Shown: positions 1-9,138 of the stretch, in pieces
Layout of the letters: each line of letters opens with the position of its first letter
How positions within the stretch are numbered: position 1 is the stretch's first letter
NCBI GenBank assembly: GCA_016932095.1
Contig: JAFGDN010000018.1
Location: 24,239-88,238, forward strand
DNA length: 64,000 nt
Reading direction: 5' to 3'
Source: Sedimentisphaerales bacterium
GTDB taxonomy: Bacteria > Planctomycetota > Phycisphaerae > Sedimentisphaerales > Anaerobacaceae
Position numbers and translations under genes: made by a program
The notes under the pieces: generated by a model
Told to the model about the DNA's origin: nothing
Databases searched by the model: none
What the model saw: the letters and a program-made list of their open reading frames with translations, nothing else

Positions 1-1629
1 GGCCAATCCCACTGCCGACGGCGCGAGCGATTTAACGTCATTGAACCAGTCCTTAGACCCGATTGACTGATTTTCTTCCCCCTTTAGCGTGCGAATCGCC
101 CGCTCTACCGCCGGCTCCTGCCCAAGAATCAAATGAGTATCTGTAATCGTGAAGGCCATCCTCGCTCCCGCAGGCGCCGCCCCCGGTCCCGGTGTCTGCA
201 TTGGAACGGCCCCGCCCAGCATCGGTATCCCAATCGGCCCCATCGAATAAATCGTATGGCCCAATAATTCCCTCGTCGGCTCGGGATTCAATGGCGCTAT
301 CAGTTTTTTATGCACCAGCGTTATCGCCTTTTCAAGCGAGCTTCGGTTGGTTATTGCTACTGCTATCAGCGTTTCCGTCGGCGATACGCTCGTCTCAAAG
401 GGCTTGTTTATGCTCTGCGCGATTAGTACTTCTGAGCCGAGATACTCGATTATGTCTTTTCTTAGTGAAATCGCCGGCTCGCCCTCCGTCCCCGCCTCGA
501 CCAGCGGCTTCTGCATTTCCATCGCATCCATCGGGTCAAAGCTGTATTCTATGCTCATATACTCATCGAACGCCCGCTTGATATTTATGTTCAGGAAGTT
601 CACCGAATACGCCGCAGCAGAAATAAATCTCGCCGGCCTGATTGGCTCCGTGCCGGTCTCGAGCATTTTCAATATGCCCTTCCTCGTTCCCGCCGTTTTC
701 AAAAAAACCTTGCCTCGTATTTCCCCGTTTTTGCCGAGCCCAAGCGAACATCCCAGCCCCGACACGTTATCCACCCCCAGATTCGACAGGTTCATACGGG
801 TCTTACCCGTCTTGTCTTCGGCCAGCGCCTTCTTAATGAGTTGTTTGAGATTGACGTATAAATCTATATTATGATTAGGCCCCGTCTCCGCCATAACCGA
901 AACAAAATCGGTGTCGTCCGCCAGCGTCGCACCGCTCGCTCCCTGAATATGCGCAACGACAAACCGTACCACTGCCTCGTCTTCGCCGACAATGAGGCAG
1001 TCGTCAATAAAACAATAAACGTCCTTTTCCACGGTCGGCTGAACCGTCTTTGCCGGCACATTGCCTTCTCCCGAGTTATCGCTCTCCCAGTCCGGCATCT
1101 TCACGGACGCCGAGTCCTTCCTCACCGTTACAATATTTACGTCTCGATACAGTTCAATCGACCTGTGAGCGCCCTTCTCAACGGACTCTGTCATCTTCTT
1201 GTCAATCTTTGCTCTTATCCCGTCAATGTTGCGCCCCCACTGGCTTACGAGTAAAAAAGACGGACCCTGTTCTAAATTGCCGCCTTCCCCGAACACCAGA
1301 GCTGCTGCCACCCTGCCCTCCGGCAACCCGTTTGCATCTAGCATATTCCGCAGCTCGAACACGGATTCGTCCGGGCCTGCGATTTTCTCCTGCAGCTTAC
1401 TTGTAACACTCTCAACAAACGGCCGCATCGCAGGTTCTTTATAAAGCTTGTAAAGTGAGCTTTTCTCGATACTGCCCCGTAACTGGTTTACGTCGCCTAT
1501 ATCCACCAGCACAAACGTTTCAGCAGGAACAAGCTTCGCCGTCTTCGGCAGCACTATCGCCTCCGCGTCGTTAAACGTAACCGCTGCACAGGCAATCAGG
1601 GTATAAAAAGCAGCTTTGAATTTATTCAT
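1..1629 (-). CDS. Secreted protein of unknown function (DUF3352-like), 3' end outside window
   Basis: Reading the minus strand from the ATG at 1629 gives an open frame of 543 codons with no stop down to base 1, so the C-terminus lies outside the window. The first 24 residues (MNKFKAAFYTLIACAAVTF, ending near DAEA) look like a signal peptide. The text after it (PAETFVLVDIGDV, then SSLYKLYKEPAM) resembles planctomycete proteins of the DUF3352 type, which have repeated beta-rich modules and no assigned role; that family call is from memory of the pattern only. The start codon overlaps the stop of the upstream protease gene (ATGA), so the two are probably co-translated. It may act in the periplasm with the protease, but nothing shows a specific function. 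Confidence 0.75.
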   Translation of the reverse strand, partial: MNKFKAAFYTLIACAAVTFNDAEAIVLPKTAKLVPAETFVLVDIGDVNQLRGSIEKSSLYKLYKEPAMRPFVESVTSKLQEKIAGPDESVFELRNMLDANGLPEGRVAAALVFGEGGNLEQGPSFLLVSQWGRNIDGIRAKIDKKMTESVEKGAHRSIELYRDVNIVTVRKDSASVKMPDWESDNSGEGNVPAKTVQPTVEKDVYCFIDDCLIVGEDEAVVRFVVAHIQGASGATLADDTDFVSVMAETGPNHNIDLYVNLKQLIKKALAEDKTGKTRMNLSNLGVDNVSGLGCSLGLGKNGEIRGKVFLKTAGTRKGILKMLETGTEPIRPARFISAAAYSVNFLNINIKRAFDEYMSIEYSFDPMDAMEMQKPLVEAGTEGEPAISLRKDIIEYLGSEVLIAQSINKPFETSVSPTETLIAVAITNRSSLEKAITLVHKKLIAPLNPEPTRELLGHTIYSMGPIGIPMLGGAVPMQTPGPGAAPAGARMAFTITDTHLILGQEPAVERAIRTLKGEENQSIGSKDWFNDVKSLAPSAVGLA

Positions 1630-2639
1630 TCTGCATCCTCGATTCTCAACTGTGTCGGCCTTGACTTGTTGCGCCTGCCGTCGGGCTGTATATACCTGTA
1701 GCCCGTGTTTGGATTGTCCTTGTCATACGCAAAAGCTTCTCGATTGTCTATGAAGTGCCTGACGTAATCGACCGGTATCGCGAAACCCAGCCCCCCGAAA
1801 AATATATACCCCATATTCGTTACGCCTATGACCTCGCCCGACAGGTTAAATAACGGCCCTCCCGAATTGCCAGGGTTAATGTCCGCGTTTGTCTGCAGGT
1901 AAATAAGCCCCTCGAATCCCCTGCTCGTCGAGCTAATCACCCCGTTTGTAACGGTCCTTTCCAGCCCCAGCGGGTTGCCTATGGCAAACACCTGCTCGCC
2001 CACTCTGGCCTTGTCGATATCCCCCAGGTAAACAAATGTTACATTCGTATCGCCCAGCTCCTCAACTTTCAAAAGCGCCAAATCCACAAATGGATTGATT
2101 GCCTCTATTTTCACCTTCTTGAACGCTTTTTTGTCGAAGCCGGCCCCCGTTTTCCTGAATACCGTTACCTCGATTCTGGTTTCCCTCTCGATTACGTGAT
2201 AATTGGTTATAAGATACCCCTGCTCGTTGATAAAAAATCCAGACCCCACACCAGCCGGGCTTGACACCTTCACGACCGCCTCGCCCACCTCCGCAACGCA
2301 CTGCTCAATCGTCGTTTGCGGCAGCTCGTCCGTATAGTACATCCGGCCTTGCCCTGATTCCCCGCTCTCCTGACTTTCTGATTCGCTGGTTCCCTCCTGC
2401 TGCTCACCCTGCGGCTCATTCACCTCGGCCTGCTCGCCATAGCTGTACTCGAACACTTCCTCCATCGGCACAGCCACAACCGTTACGCCTATATCGACGT
2501 AGAGCTTGCCGTGCTTTTCCGCGACTATATCCCCCTTTAGCTCCTGTCCGCCCTTTAATACCACAACGTCTGCCCTGCTCAACGTGGTCGATAAGCAGAT
2601 ACAAACGGCAGCGAGAACAATGATTCTACATAACTTCAA
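1626..2639 (-). CDS. HtrA/DegP-like secreted serine protease without PDZ domain
   Basis: A 337-residue S1C-type trypsin-like protease with an N-terminal signal peptide (residues 1-23). A short beta-rich segment (about 24-65, LKGGQELKGDIV) and an acidic Glu/Ser-rich linker (70-97) precede the protease domain (about 108-310). The catalytic triad is visible as His148 (TNYHVI), Asp186 (FVDLALL) and Ser259 (PGNSGGPLF). No PDZ domain follows, so it cannot be a canonical DegP; it is closer to single-domain HtrA-like enzymes. The frame opens with TTG at 2639 and no ATG lies nearer the signal peptide. It is predicted to be periplasmic, cleaving misfolded or specific envelope proteins. Its stop overlaps the start of the next gene by 4 bases. 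Confidence 0.85.
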   Translation of the reverse strand: MKLCRIIVLAAVCICLSTTLSRADVVVLKGGQELKGDIVAEKHGKLYVDIGVTVVAVPMEEVFEYSYGEQAEVNEPQGEQQEGTSESESQESGESGQGRMYYTDELPQTTIEQCVAEVGEAVVKVSSPAGVGSGFFINEQGYLITNYHVIERETRIEVTVFRKTGAGFDKKAFKKVKIEAINPFVDLALLKVEELGDTNVTFVYLGDIDKARVGEQVFAIGNPLGLERTVTNGVISSTSRGFEGLIYLQTNADINPGNSGGPLFNLSGEVIGVTNMGYIFFGGLGFAIPVDYVRHFIDNREAFAYDKDNPNTGYRYIQPDGRRNKSRPTQLRIEDAE

Positions 2640-2716
2640 AGATCACCCGACAATCTGTAATAAAGTTCGATTGATGTTTTAATCAATAACTCCTGTGATT
2701 TCAAGAACAAACCCCC

Positions 2717-2754
2717 AAAAACAGAAGGGCTGAGAATAACAATCCTCAACCCTT
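2717..2754 (-). terminator. Rho-independent terminator after the LamG segment
   Basis: On the minus strand AAGGGTTGAG pairs with CTCAGCCCTT (one G-U) around a 10-base loop and is followed by CTGTTTTTG. It lies just beyond the stop of the 2782-3462 frame, which implies that transcription of the subtilisin gene continues through the in-frame TGA to here. Confidence 0.7.
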
Positions 2755-2781
2755 AATTGCCCTCGATTTCAATAAAACCAC

Positions 2782-3480
2782 TCACAATCCGCTTTGATAA
2801 AGCTGCCAAACTTCTTCAGCAGACAAGGCCCGGCTGTAGATCCGCACATCGTCGATAACGCCGTCGAAGAAAGAGGTAACTGGCGCACCGGAACATAACA
2901 ACGCTCCTATCTTCAGATTATCCGAGCTTATCGTTCCTGTAAGCGTCCCTGAACCGGGCATCCCGCTTTGGCCATTCACATAAACATTCAGAGTGTTTCC
3001 CGACCTGACTCCTGCAATGTGATACCAGGCGCCCGCCGTAAGCGCATTCGTGTAGGTCGCCGTTACCTGATGCTCGTAATTATCTGTTACTATAAACTGA
3101 ACATGTGCTTCCGCCTGATGAAGCTGGAACAAAAGCGGCGGAGGGTCATTGTGCGATTTTGAATCCCTGTATGCCGCAATCTGATGATTTCCTGTAAGGG
3201 TATCTGCTTTAATCCAGGCAGATACAGTGTAATCCATCCCAAGATGATTTTTGACCGTATCTCCCATTTCGACGTAATCATTGACGCCGTCAAAGTCAAG
3301 AGCGCCGTCAATATGACCTGTAGTCCACGTAGGCCCGCCGATAAGCTGGCCGTCATTGTCGCCTGCCGAATCGTAAGCAACCGTCCCTGACGCTTCATCA
3401 AACTTCCACCAACTCACTAAGTCAGGGTCGAATCCACCTATCTGCGTCGTAAAGCTCCACAAGTCGCCTTTGGCAATACC
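2782..3480 (-). pseudogene. Severed C-terminal part of the subtilisin: end of Fn3-like module plus LamG domain
   Basis: This open stretch is in the same frame as the subtilisin and separated from it only by the TGA at 3481-3483. It starts with GIAKGDLWSFTTQ, the normal last strand of the Fn3-like module whose first part (ending TTFYWRIDEISP) closes the upstream frame. A LamG/concanavalin-type domain follows (SWWKFDEASGTVAYDSAGD to DVRIYSRALSAEEVWQLY), very like the LamG copy inside the subtilisin. There is no plausible independent start: the first usable codon is a TTG at 3462 in mid-strand, with no ribosome-binding site. It is therefore best read as the tail of one roughly 1,480-residue protein, lost by nonsense mutation, made by read-through, or separated by a base-call error. 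Confidence 0.75.
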
Positions 3481-6400
3481 TCAGGGGCTTATTTCATCGA
3501 TGCGCCAGTAGAATGTCGTATTCGGCTCAAGGCCGTTCGAATCATAGTTATTCGTGTCCCACGAATTCGCGTCAAAGTTACCCATACAAACGTTTGCGTC
3601 TGATATATCGGCTTCATTGACTTCGTCAAAGTCCGTCCCGAAATATACGTTATGTGTCTCTGCGTCCTTGCCCGGAGACCAGCTTAGAATTGTGTTCGGG
3701 TCAACGTTCGTCCGGCCGTCAGCAGGATTCGGATTGAATGCCTTTTTGGTAAGACCTTCGCGATAAAGCTGCCAAATCTCCTCGGCGGTCAGTGCCCGGT
3801 TATAAATCCGGACATCATCCATTACACCCTGGAATGGATACTGGCCTTGAGACCACCATATTCCAAAACGCAATGTCCCGCCAGGACAGTAATCAATCAA
3901 TCCTGCTGGAACATTGCTGTTCATGCCGCTTAATTCCCCATTAATGTATATCTTAAAAACACTGCCATCCCATGTGCTTGTAACAAAATACCATTGTCCG
4001 GCTGTTACAGATCTCGATGACCATACTGCCTTCCAGCCCTGACCAATAACGCAAGAACTGTTTCTCTTGATGCTCGCATATGGGACCCCACCTGTTTCTA
4101 TTGCGAGGTCATACTGCTCAGAGCTGCAATCGGAGTATTTGGATTTCCCTATCAACACCATACCGCGTGATATAATATCCGGCTGTACCCATGCTGACAT
4201 CGTTATATAGCCCGGCCCGAGACTATCATTATAGGGAACCTCCACATAATCATCAACTCCATCGAACATCAGGCCACCCCCAATTGTCCCTGTCGTCCAA
4301 ACCGGCCCGTTGATTAGATTCCCATCATTATCTCCCGCCGAATCGTGTGCAATTGTCCCTTCTCCTTCATCAAACTTCCACCACGCTACCGGCGGCGGCA
4401 TCGTCGATTTGATTACGCCCCAGTTCTGCGCAAAGACGCTGAAATCTACGCCCTCGACATCCGTGCTAAAATCGAGGTCAGTCCTGTCGCACCACAATGG
4501 ATAGCCGCAGTCGTCGTTGAGCCAGTAAATGACAAATACGCCCAGGTCCAACAAATTAACTGCATAATCTTTAGTAAAATCCCCCATTGGCCAGCAAATA
4601 GGATAGCCGGATAAATTGCTTTCCTCAAACAATTCCAGCGGAAGACCTTTGCCCTCAGATACTCCCGCAATTCCCGCAACGGTAGCCAGTTTTAGCCAGG
4701 TTATCCTTAGCGTGCCATCACCAAAGAATAATTCCATCTGGAAGCTGTTCTTGGCCGTCTTGTCACCGAATATCGGCACATCGATAAACGTTACCGCCAC
4801 CCTGTCTTCAAGCTGTTTGAAAGAAATACTTTGCCCCGTGACCGGGATTAAATCCGTAAAATGACCCGACATACGCGGCAAATTAAAGTGATTCTCAAGC
4901 GACCCGTCATATTCGGTATCGCCGCTTCCAAACGTTATATATCCGTTGCTTCCAACGTAAAAACTGTCATAACTCTGGCCGTAAAACATCACTTCTTTAC
5001 CGCCAGTCAGGACCACCTCGGCGTAATCATCATCCCAAAGCAGTAGATATGTGCCCCCATTCGGGTCAGTGGGGAATTCATTCACGTGATCGCGGCAGGC
5101 CTCGTAACAGGCAATCGAGCCGTTGGGACGCAATGTCAGCGAAAGACTCTCCAAACCTACACCGCCTGCATCGAATGACTGCGTAAACAAATCCGGTGGC
5201 TTAACCGTTAGGACAATGAGACGCGGCTTAATGCTGCTGCTGTCAAGGTTCTCAAAAGTCAATAACGCTGTATAAATATTCGGGTCAAGCGCATTGGCGC
5301 AGCTGCTTATGCAAACGTTCACGTCAATCGTAACGCCCGGTTGTAAAACTCCCTCTGCCGGCGTTACCTCAAGCCAACCAGGTATCTCCTGAATTTCCCA
5401 ATTCACAGCAGCAACTCCCCTGTTGTAAAGAGTATATTTGGTGCACGCCGGCTCGAATGGCTCGCCCTTTCTTCCGCTCGACTCGAATCTTTCAGCAGGT
5501 GATACCGTCAGGGCATCCTGGTTTACAATCATAGTGACGAGTATCGCTAATCTTGGGTTGGTAACGTCGTTTGATATAATGACGATTTCCGCCTGATACG
5601 TTCCCGGCTCCAATTCAATCGCGTCAAATATTGCACTCAGATCAACCGATTGCCCCGGCCCGATTGTGCCTTCTTCCGGCTCAATTATTATCCACGGCAC
5701 TTTTGTCTCCAAGATAGCATTGTAGATATTAAGCCGACCGCCTGAAACACACAGGCCGGGAAGTGTCGGGTCAACCGTCCTTAAAAGAATATCCTTTATC
5801 TCGCTGTTGCTCATATCGGGGTTCATTGACCACAATAACGCACAAGCCCCCGCCACGTGTGGCGTCGCCATCGACGTACCGGCCAGTGGTGCATAGCTAC
5901 CTCCGGGAACTGTGCTGAGAATGTCCTCTGGGCCGTAGGGATAACCGTCTCCGCCTGGTGCGCCGATATCCACAGATATCAGGCCCCAACATGAAAAACC
6001 AGACTTGTTATCATACATATCCGTGGCCATCACGGCTATAATGCTTGGAGAATCGTAGCTTGACGGATAATGCGGATACTGGTCATTATCGCTGTTGCTG
6101 TTTCCTGCGGCGGCGACAAATAGCATTCCCGCCGCCCCTGCTGCCTCTATGGCATCCTTGAGTCCCTGGTCATAACCGCCCCCGCCCCACGAATTGCTCG
6201 ACAGATTCGCCCCCATCTGGACGCTGTATTCAATACACTGGATTGCGTCAGCCGACCAACCCGATCCACCTGAGTCAAGGAATTTCAACGCCATTATCCT
6301 GACGTTCCAGCACACTCCAGCCACGCCCAGTCCGTTATTGCCCAATGCCCCTATTGTTCCCGAGCAATGCGTGCCGTGATAGTGGTCGTCCATCGGGTTG

Positions 6401-7227
6401 CCGTCTTCGTTTACAAAATCGTATCCGTATATGTCGTCCACAAAGCCGTTGCCGTCGTCATCTACGCCCGGCGTCCCCGAATACTCCGCCTCATTCACCC
6501 ACATATTCGCCGCCAGGTCCGGATGAGTATAATCCACTCCGGTATCTATAACGGCAACGATAACCTCATTGCTGCCCGTGCCTATATCCCATGCCTCAGG
6601 AGCATCGATGTCTGCATCAACCATGCCTCCAGTTTGCCCTGTGTTGTGCATTCCCCACAGCTCACCGAATCTCGTATCATTAGGAATCCCCAGCGCTTTG
6701 ACCTGATAGTTAGGATGTACATACATAATACCGCTGGTCTTTTTAAGCTTCTCAATCGCCATTTCAACCGTCACACCCGCCGGCAGTTTTACCACGCTCA
6801 AACCAGGCACAAGCTTAAACTCCCGTTTGACCACTGCACCACCCAATGACTTCATAGCAGAGTGCTTTTCCTCCGTGTTCATCTGCACCCCGTTTGATTT
6901 TGGCGCAAAACGCACAATCAGCTCGTCCGACTTATAAGGCGCGTCAGCCACACTCCCGATTTGTGGCAAAATCGCCGTTTTCCCGCCTAAGCCGTCAATT
7001 CCCACTGATGAGCCGCCCGAACCACCAACGATATGCGTCCTGACCGTGAAGTTCAGCTCGCCCGGCCCGCTGTTACCTACCATAAGCGTATTTGCCTCGG
7101 CGCATCCCTCTATGATGTTAACGTCGAAACTGCTCGGATTGGTCCATATTCCCGCCAACGCCCCAGGGGCGCATACCCCCAGCACCACTAATAGCAAAAC
7201 ACAATTTTTTATTGAGTTCTTAATCAT
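3481..7227 (-). CDS. Secreted subtilisin-like (S8) protease with dockerin-like, LamG and Fn3 modules
   Basis: A 1,248-residue secreted protease. A signal peptide (1-26) is followed by an I9-like prodomain (about 98-180) and an S8 domain (about 205-510) with catalytic Asp228 (VIDTGVDYTHPDL), His284 (HGTHCSG), oxyanion Asn376 (AAGNS) and Ser452 (GTSMATPHVAG). Beta-sandwich repeats follow, then a dockerin-like pair of EF-hand loops (DFTKDYAVNLLDLGVF and a second loop near TDVEGVDF), a LamG domain and an Fn3-like module cut short at the TGA. AAAGGAGCGGAAA stands ahead of the ATG. It probably degrades extracellular protein at the cell surface, the LamG modules binding glycans and the dockerin anchoring it; substrate is unknown. 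The odd point is the premature stop (see 2782-3480). Confidence 0.9.
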   Translation of the reverse strand: MIKNSIKNCVLLLVVLGVCAPGALAGIWTNPSSFDVNIIEGCAEANTLMVGNSGPGELNFTVRTHIVGGSGGSSVGIDGLGGKTAILPQIGSVADAPYKSDELIVRFAPKSNGVQMNTEEKHSAMKSLGGAVVKREFKLVPGLSVVKLPAGVTVEMAIEKLKKTSGIMYVHPNYQVKALGIPNDTRFGELWGMHNTGQTGGMVDADIDAPEAWDIGTGSNEVIVAVIDTGVDYTHPDLAANMWVNEAEYSGTPGVDDDGNGFVDDIYGYDFVNEDGNPMDDHYHGTHCSGTIGALGNNGLGVAGVCWNVRIMALKFLDSGGSGWSADAIQCIEYSVQMGANLSSNSWGGGGYDQGLKDAIEAAGAAGMLFVAAAGNSNSDNDQYPHYPSSYDSPSIIAVMATDMYDNKSGFSCWGLISVDIGAPGGDGYPYGPEDILSTVPGGSYAPLAGTSMATPHVAGACALLWSMNPDMSNSEIKDILLRTVDPTLPGLCVSGGRLNIYNAILETKVPWIIIEPEEGTIGPGQSVDLSAIFDAIELEPGTYQAEIVIISNDVTNPRLAILVTMIVNQDALTVSPAERFESSGRKGEPFEPACTKYTLYNRGVAAVNWEIQEIPGWLEVTPAEGVLQPGVTIDVNVCISSCANALDPNIYTALLTFENLDSSSIKPRLIVLTVKPPDLFTQSFDAGGVGLESLSLTLRPNGSIACYEACRDHVNEFPTDPNGGTYLLLWDDDYAEVVLTGGKEVMFYGQSYDSFYVGSNGYITFGSGDTEYDGSLENHFNLPRMSGHFTDLIPVTGQSISFKQLEDRVAVTFIDVPIFGDKTAKNSFQMELFFGDGTLRITWLKLATVAGIAGVSEGKGLPLELFEESNLSGYPICWPMGDFTKDYAVNLLDLGVFVIYWLNDDCGYPLWCDRTDLDFSTDVEGVDFSVFAQNWGVIKSTMPPPVAWWKFDEGEGTIAHDSAGDNDGNLINGPVWTTGTIGGGLMFDGVDDYVEVPYNDSLGPGYITMSAWVQPDIISRGMVLIGKSKYSDCSSEQYDLAIETGGVPYASIKRNSSCVIGQGWKAVWSSRSVTAGQWYFVTSTWDGSVFKIYINGELSGMNSNVPAGLIDYCPGGTLRFGIWWSQGQYPFQGVMDDVRIYNRALTAEEIWQLYREGLTKKAFNPNPADGRTNVDPNTILSWSPGKDAETHNVYFGTDFDEVNEADISDANVCMGNFDANSWDTNNYDSNGLEPNTTFYWRIDEISP

Positions 7228-7499
7228 TTTCCGCTCCTTTTAAAGATATGTTACATACCTTTAACCCGCCGAAACGTCAACAACCTCAGAAAGATGGAAA
7301 GTAAAAAACCGCTCCGCCGCATGTCCGAGGCCATTACTCTCAAAATTCCTCACGTATGCTAAACCACACCTAGACAATCAGTATACCAGCAAGGTTGCCC
7401 TCTTTGCAAGTAAAAAAAAATCGCTATTTTCCGGTTTTTCTTTACCCCGAAAATTTTCGTTGCAAACCGCCTCTTTGTCGTCGAATATAGTGAATCTAA

Positions 7500-9104
7500 A
7501 TGGTTTTTACGCTGCACAGATACATTTTTCGCGAGGTTTTTAAAGTTTTTGCCCTCGCCACGGTTGCTTTGACGCTTATGATGAGCTTAGGGAGTATTCT
7601 GCGCCCCGTTCAGGAATACGGCGTCGGCCCCGGCCAGGTCATCGACCTTATGGTCTATTTCCTGCCGATTACCCTTACCTTCGTCCTGCCTATGGCCGCA
7701 CTCTTCGCAACCACCCTCGTTTACGGCCGACTCGCCTGCGACAACGAGCTTGACGCCTGCAGGGCAAGCGGCATTCCTCTTTTACCCCTCGTTTACCCCG
7801 GCCTGGCGCTGGCTGTTATGGTTGCGATTGCTAACCTGCTGTTGAGTTTTTACGTTATGCCCGCCTTCGTCCATCGCGCCGAAAGCTCCCTCAAAAACGA
7901 CGCAAGACAGATTTTATTCAGAAACATCCAGCGAAAGGGCTACTACGTCCTTCCCCCCGATAATAAATATCACATATACGCCGACTACGCCGACGTCAAA
8001 AACAATACTCTTTCGGGCGTCGTCGCCGCAGAAGTCGCCTCAAAAAACAGCATAAAAAAAATTATCACCGCCGAATCCGCCAGGATTACCTTCATACCGC
8101 ACGAGAAATTCAACGAGGTTCGTATCACCGCTCACAACACAATCCAAATCGGCCCCGACGAAGATACCGGCTTTGCCGCCGAATGGCTCTCTCTCAACGC
8201 CGAATTCGGCTCTCTTATGGGCGACAACATCAAATTCAAAAAAATCGATGAAATGAAGAAAATCAAATTTGCGCCCCTTGCCTTCGACCCCATCGCCAGG
8301 CTTGCCCGCCGGGTTTACACGCAGTTTACTGCAGAGCTCCTCGCCCAGCAGATAAACCAGACCCTCTCGCAGCCCAATAAATCCTTCCGGCTTTATAACG
8401 ACCGCCAGATTATCGAGTTCGTAGCCAAAAACTGCGCCGTCCGAAACGAAACTCAGCTCATCCTTACAGACGACGTTATAATAATTGAACGACCGGTATC
8501 GGGCGACAGCCCCCCGCGAACGCTTCACTGCCAAAAGGCCTCCCTCGATTTGGAAGGCGATGAGCTTACGCCCACTCTTACCCTCGATGTCAGAAACGCC
8601 AGGCGGTTCACCGAACAGGACTCCGATACACTGTTAAGCAGGTATATTATTCGAGGCCTCGTTATGCCCCAGCAGGTTTCAGGCCGTTTTAACTCAGCCG
8701 ACATCCTTAACGACATCACCCCGCAGGTCATATCATCCGCCCTGCTCGCCAGCCCCAGCAATGACTTGAAATCCCTCCAAAACCAGCTTAACAGGAAAAT
8801 CACTAAAACGCTGGCCGAAATCAGGGCTGAAACCCATTCACGTCTCGTCTTCGGCGTCGGCTGTATTACGCTGATTATGATTGGCATCGCTCTCGGCGTC
8901 ATCCTCAAAGACGGCCACCTCCTCACTGCCTTCGCCGCCAGCTCCGTCCCGGCCGTCGCGCTGATTACCTTTATAATTATGGGCAAAAATTTGACCGAAA
9001 ACCTGAGCGCCAAAACCCTGTCCGGCATAACCCTTATGTGGGCCGGCCTTATTGTCCTGTCCTTCCTCGCTTTGGCCTTATATCGACGACTGCTTAAATA
9101 TTAA
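7500..9104 (+). CDS. LptF/LptG family permease (lipopolysaccharide export), first of pair
   Basis: A 534-residue YjgP/YjgQ family membrane protein. It has the family N-terminus (LHRYIFREVFKVFALAT), three membrane helices in the first 125 residues, a long periplasmic domain (about 130-425) and three C-terminal helices (about 440-530). LptF and LptG form the membrane dimer of the LptB2FG ABC transporter that extracts lipopolysaccharide from the inner membrane. It is about 170 residues longer than usual, with the excess in the periplasmic part. It is followed after 34 bases by a second family member. The family is certain, but which of F or G this is cannot be told from sequence alone. No clear ribosome-binding site precedes the ATG. 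Confidence 0.85.
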   Translation: MVFTLHRYIFREVFKVFALATVALTLMMSLGSILRPVQEYGVGPGQVIDLMVYFLPITLTFVLPMAALFATTLVYGRLACDNELDACRASGIPLLPLVYPGLALAVMVAIANLLLSFYVMPAFVHRAESSLKNDARQILFRNIQRKGYYVLPPDNKYHIYADYADVKNNTLSGVVAAEVASKNSIKKIITAESARITFIPHEKFNEVRITAHNTIQIGPDEDTGFAAEWLSLNAEFGSLMGDNIKFKKIDEMKKIKFAPLAFDPIARLARRVYTQFTAELLAQQINQTLSQPNKSFRLYNDRQIIEFVAKNCAVRNETQLILTDDVIIIERPVSGDSPPRTLHCQKASLDLEGDELTPTLTLDVRNARRFTEQDSDTLLSRYIIRGLVMPQQVSGRFNSADILNDITPQVISSALLASPSNDLKSLQNQLNRKITKTLAEIRAETHSRLVFGVGCITLIMIGIALGVILKDGHLLTAFAASSVPAVALITFIIMGKNLTENLSAKTLSGITLMWAGLIVLSFLALALYRRLLKY

Positions 9105-9138
9105 TATTGGGCGGAACCTGTCCCGCCATTGTGAACTA

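Noticed and set aside
347..874. Plus-strand frames across 192-1444
   Set aside because: The minus strand is open through the whole of 1-1629 with a coherent secreted protein; the plus frames are shadows rich in Pro, Ser and Arg.
3481..3483. TGA as selenocysteine or reassigned codon
   Set aside because: Neighbouring genes end in TGA, the site lies between Fn3 strands with no redox motif, and no SECIS-like stem is evident. Left as mutation, error or read-through.
7393..7412. Shared 14-mer GCAAAGAGGGCAAC (also at 36864-36877) as a c-di-GMP riboswitch piece
   Set aside because: The flanks do not fold into a GEMM aptamer and only this 14-mer is shared; most likely a small repeat or coincidence.
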